Source: Alphaproteobacteria bacterium | Lineage (GTDB): Bacteria; Pseudomonadota; Alphaproteobacteria; Micavibrionales; UBA2020 | NCBI GenBank assembly: GCA_016794125.1 | Contig: JAEUKT010000002.1 | Coordinates: 1,570,206 to 1,634,205 of the forward strand | Length of the DNA: 64,000 nucleotides | Direction of reading: 5' to 3' | Shown: piece after piece, positions 62,139 to 64,000 of the stretch | How the letters are laid out: each line of letters starts with the position of its first letter | How positions within the stretch are numbered: the stretch's first letter is position 1 | Notes under the pieces: model-generated | What the model was told of the DNA's origin: nothing | The model's database searches: none | What the model saw: only the letters and a program-made list of their open reading frames with translations | Program-made: the position numbers and the translations under genes

Positions 62139-62663
62139 GTGACTCAAGACACCAACGAACAAATCCGCGACCGCTATATCGGCGAATACATCGCCGATGC
62201 AGGCGCGAACAAGCCCGGCATCCTCGGCAAAATCTGGCGCAGCGCGCGGTCTATCAAGGAACATCTGGATGTCGTCAAAAAGGCCGATCCGCAGGCGCAT
62301 GCGCTGCTGTATGTCGGCGCGGCTGTTATGATGCTGTCGCTGCTGGGCGGTGCGCCGGCCATCGGCGTTGCGGTGGTGGCCGCGGGCATCGGTTACACCG
62401 GCGGGCTGGTCCGCGCGAATGGCGAAGTGCGCCGCGAAGCGGAAACTGCACTCACGCGCGATATCGCGGACGGTACACTCGCAGCACGTTTTGCTGCCGA
62501 TACCCAAAAACCCGGTCTGCAGCCGCAACAGATTTCCACGTTGCAGCAACGCGGTCAGGCGGCGGCACAATTCGCAGCCACGGCCGATAGCGCCGCGCCC
62601 GAAGCCGACCCGCTGCCCGCAATGCGCGGCATCGAACGCCCGCATGGCCGCAATTTCGGCTAA
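62139..62663 (+). CDS. Hypothetical membrane protein, 174 aa
   Basis: GTG start. A hydrophobic pair of segments (ALLYVGAAVMMLSLLGGAPAIGVAVVAAGIGYTGGL) in the middle, a Gln/Ala-rich tail. Probably co-transcribed with the preceding gene. Function unknown. Confidence 0.6.
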   Translation: MTQDTNEQIRDRYIGEYIADAGANKPGILGKIWRSARSIKEHLDVVKKADPQAHALLYVGAAVMMLSLLGGAPAIGVAVVAAGIGYTGGLVRANGEVRREAETALTRDIADGTLAARFAADTQKPGLQPQQISTLQQRGQAAAQFAATADSAAPEADPLPAMRGIERPHGRNFG

Positions 62664-62767
62664 TCCCGCGCCCGTTGACATTACCAGCCGGAATGCGTAC
62701 TACGGGAGAAATCCATTAAACCCCTGAAGCAGACAGGCTCCGCGCAGGGCTCGAAACGGGTAATGCC

Positions 62768-63955
62768 TTGAAAATTTTCCGCGACGCCGACTGGATCGAC
62801 CGCGAGCGCATCATGCGCTGGGGTGTTCCGTTCGCCATCGCCTTCCTGCTGTTCCTCGTCTGGGATTTTTCCGCGCATTCCGTGCGCGGCGTCACCGACG
62901 AAGCGGGCGAGCATATCGGCCGCGATTTCATCAATTACTGGTCGGGCGCGAAGCTGGCCGTGGATGGCAAAGCGGCCATCGCCTATGACCTGAAGGAATA
63001 CTATAAATTCCAGCGCAGCGTGACCGGCGACGGGGGCGAGTTCAAGCTTTACAGCTATCCGCCCGTCATGATGCTGCTGACGCTGCCGCTGGCGCTGTGT
63101 TCATTCCTGATCGGCTATTTCCTGTGGACGATGGGCGGTTACGCCTTGATGGTGAAAATGCTGTCGCGCGAAGTTTCGCAGCGCGTCGCGCTGGTGGCGG
63201 CGATTGCCGCGCCCGCCTGCCTGCTGAATTTGCAATCCGGCCAGAACGGTTTTTTCACGGCGGCGCTGCTGGCGGGCGGGCTGACGCTGCTGGGGCGCAA
63301 ACCTGTCATCGCGGGCATCCTGTTCGGGCTGCTGTGTTACAAGCCGCAGCTGGGCCTGCTGCTGCCGGTGGCGCTGGCGGCGGGCGGGCATTGGCGCAGT
63401 TTCATATCGGCCGGTGTAACCGTCGTTGTGCTGGTGGCCTGCAGCACGCTGATGTTCGGTATGGAAATCTGGCCCGCGTTTTTGCAGCAGATGAAGGAAC
63501 AGGGCGACCTGCTGGCGCGCGGCACCACGTTGTGGCCGCGCATGCCCAGCGTTTATTGCGCGCTGCGCCTGATCGGTGTTGATTCCGCCATCGCGTATGC
63601 CGCGCAAATTATCGCGGCGCTGGCGGCGGTTGCGGGTGTCGTGATGGCATGGCGCAGCAAAGCTCCCGATACCGTCAAACATACCGTCCTGCTGCTCGGC
63701 ATTTTCCTGTCATCTCCGTACAGCTGGGATTACGACATGGCGGTGCTGGTCTTCGGCGCAGCATGGATCGTACAGGCGGCCAATGAAAAATCCCGGGCAG
63801 GGGGCTTTCTGCCCTACGAAAAATTCACCTGGCTGCTGGTGATTTTGCTGCCCTTCCTGACGCTTATTTCCCGCTCGCCGGTGCCCGTCAATATCGGGCC
63901 CGTCGTGCTGTTCGCCGCGTTTTTCCTCACGCTGCGCCGCGTGCGCGTTCCATAA
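62768..63955 (+). CDS. GT87-like membrane glycosyltransferase
   Basis: A 395-aa multi-spanning protein, apparent TTG start at 62768. The N-terminal first loop DFINYWSGAKLAVDGKAAIAYDLKEYYKFQ and the later GILFGLLCYKPQLGLLLPVALAAG are typical of GT87/DUF2029 mannosyltransferase-like enzymes using polyprenyl-linked sugars. An Asp in the first loop would be catalytic. The last 45 bp of the window hold no gene. Confidence 0.75.
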   Translation: MKIFRDADWIDRERIMRWGVPFAIAFLLFLVWDFSAHSVRGVTDEAGEHIGRDFINYWSGAKLAVDGKAAIAYDLKEYYKFQRSVTGDGGEFKLYSYPPVMMLLTLPLALCSFLIGYFLWTMGGYALMVKMLSREVSQRVALVAAIAAPACLLNLQSGQNGFFTAALLAGGLTLLGRKPVIAGILFGLLCYKPQLGLLLPVALAAGGHWRSFISAGVTVVVLVACSTLMFGMEIWPAFLQQMKEQGDLLARGTTLWPRMPSVYCALRLIGVDSAIAYAAQIIAALAAVAGVVMAWRSKAPDTVKHTVLLLGIFLSSPYSWDYDMAVLVFGAAWIVQAANEKSRAGGFLPYEKFTWLLVILLPFLTLISRSPVPVNIGPVVLFAAFFLTLRRVRVP

Positions 63956-64000
63956 GTCATAAAATAACAATTCCTTAACCCCGCGGCCAATATACTGGGT

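Overview
The window is an alphaproteobacterial chromosome segment (moderately high GC) carrying one complete-looking temperate podovirus prophage. The host assignment rests on the gene groups present: rpmF-plsX-fabH-ihfA-merR, bamE next to a DUF177/YceD gene, gyrA near coaD, and a proton-pumping pyrophosphatase. I cannot name a genus from sequence alone.

Host left flank (1-1636): the 3' part of a YtcJ-like amidohydrolase, one small unknown gene, and a rho-independent terminator that originally served the tRNA-Lys gene.

Prophage (1637-37983): it lies between two exact 48-bp copies of the 3' end of tRNA-Lys(TTT). The intact tRNA is at the right end, and the left copy is the displaced host remnant. 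A leftward block (1.8-9.6 kb) holds small accessory genes, an Acb2/Tad1-like anti-defence candidate, an N6-adenine methyltransferase, a miniature P-loop protein, a small lipoprotein, the tyrosine integrase, an AlpA/excisionase-like protein, a membrane protein and the CI-like repressor. A rightward block starts at a Cro-like gene, facing CI across an operator cluster. It continues through a CII-like protein, a Toprim primase, an SF3/D5-like helicase, an iteron-like array with a long hairpin (candidate origin), small and large terminase, portal, scaffold and a highly structured non-coding stretch before the major capsid gene. It then encodes adaptor, nozzle, three internal virion proteins, tail fibre with 186-bp repeats, holin, SAR endolysin and an overlapping spanin pair. 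The order resembles T7/BPP-1-like podoviruses, but without a phage RNA polymerase.

Host right flank (38148-64000): an oxidoreductase, coaD, two AT-rich small membrane proteins, gyrA, chrA, a uracil-poor putative ncRNA, an AsmA-like protein, a duplicated-domain protein, hppA, two ankyrin genes, bamE and yceD. An accessory insert follows (response regulator, HExxH peptidase, four metal-related genes). After it come rpmF-plsX-fabH-ihfA-merR, tRNA-Pro(GGG), slyX, several small unknown genes and a GT87-like glycosyltransferase. Four copies of a GC-rich intergenic dyad repeat mark the host part only.

Most interesting observations: the Acb2/Tad1-like sponge candidate; the structured RNA before the capsid gene; a 59-codon gene overprinted inside an internal virion gene with a strong Shine-Dalgarno; the iteron/hairpin origin candidate; matching CTCTAACG dyads at both prophage ends; and the uracil-depleted host RNA.
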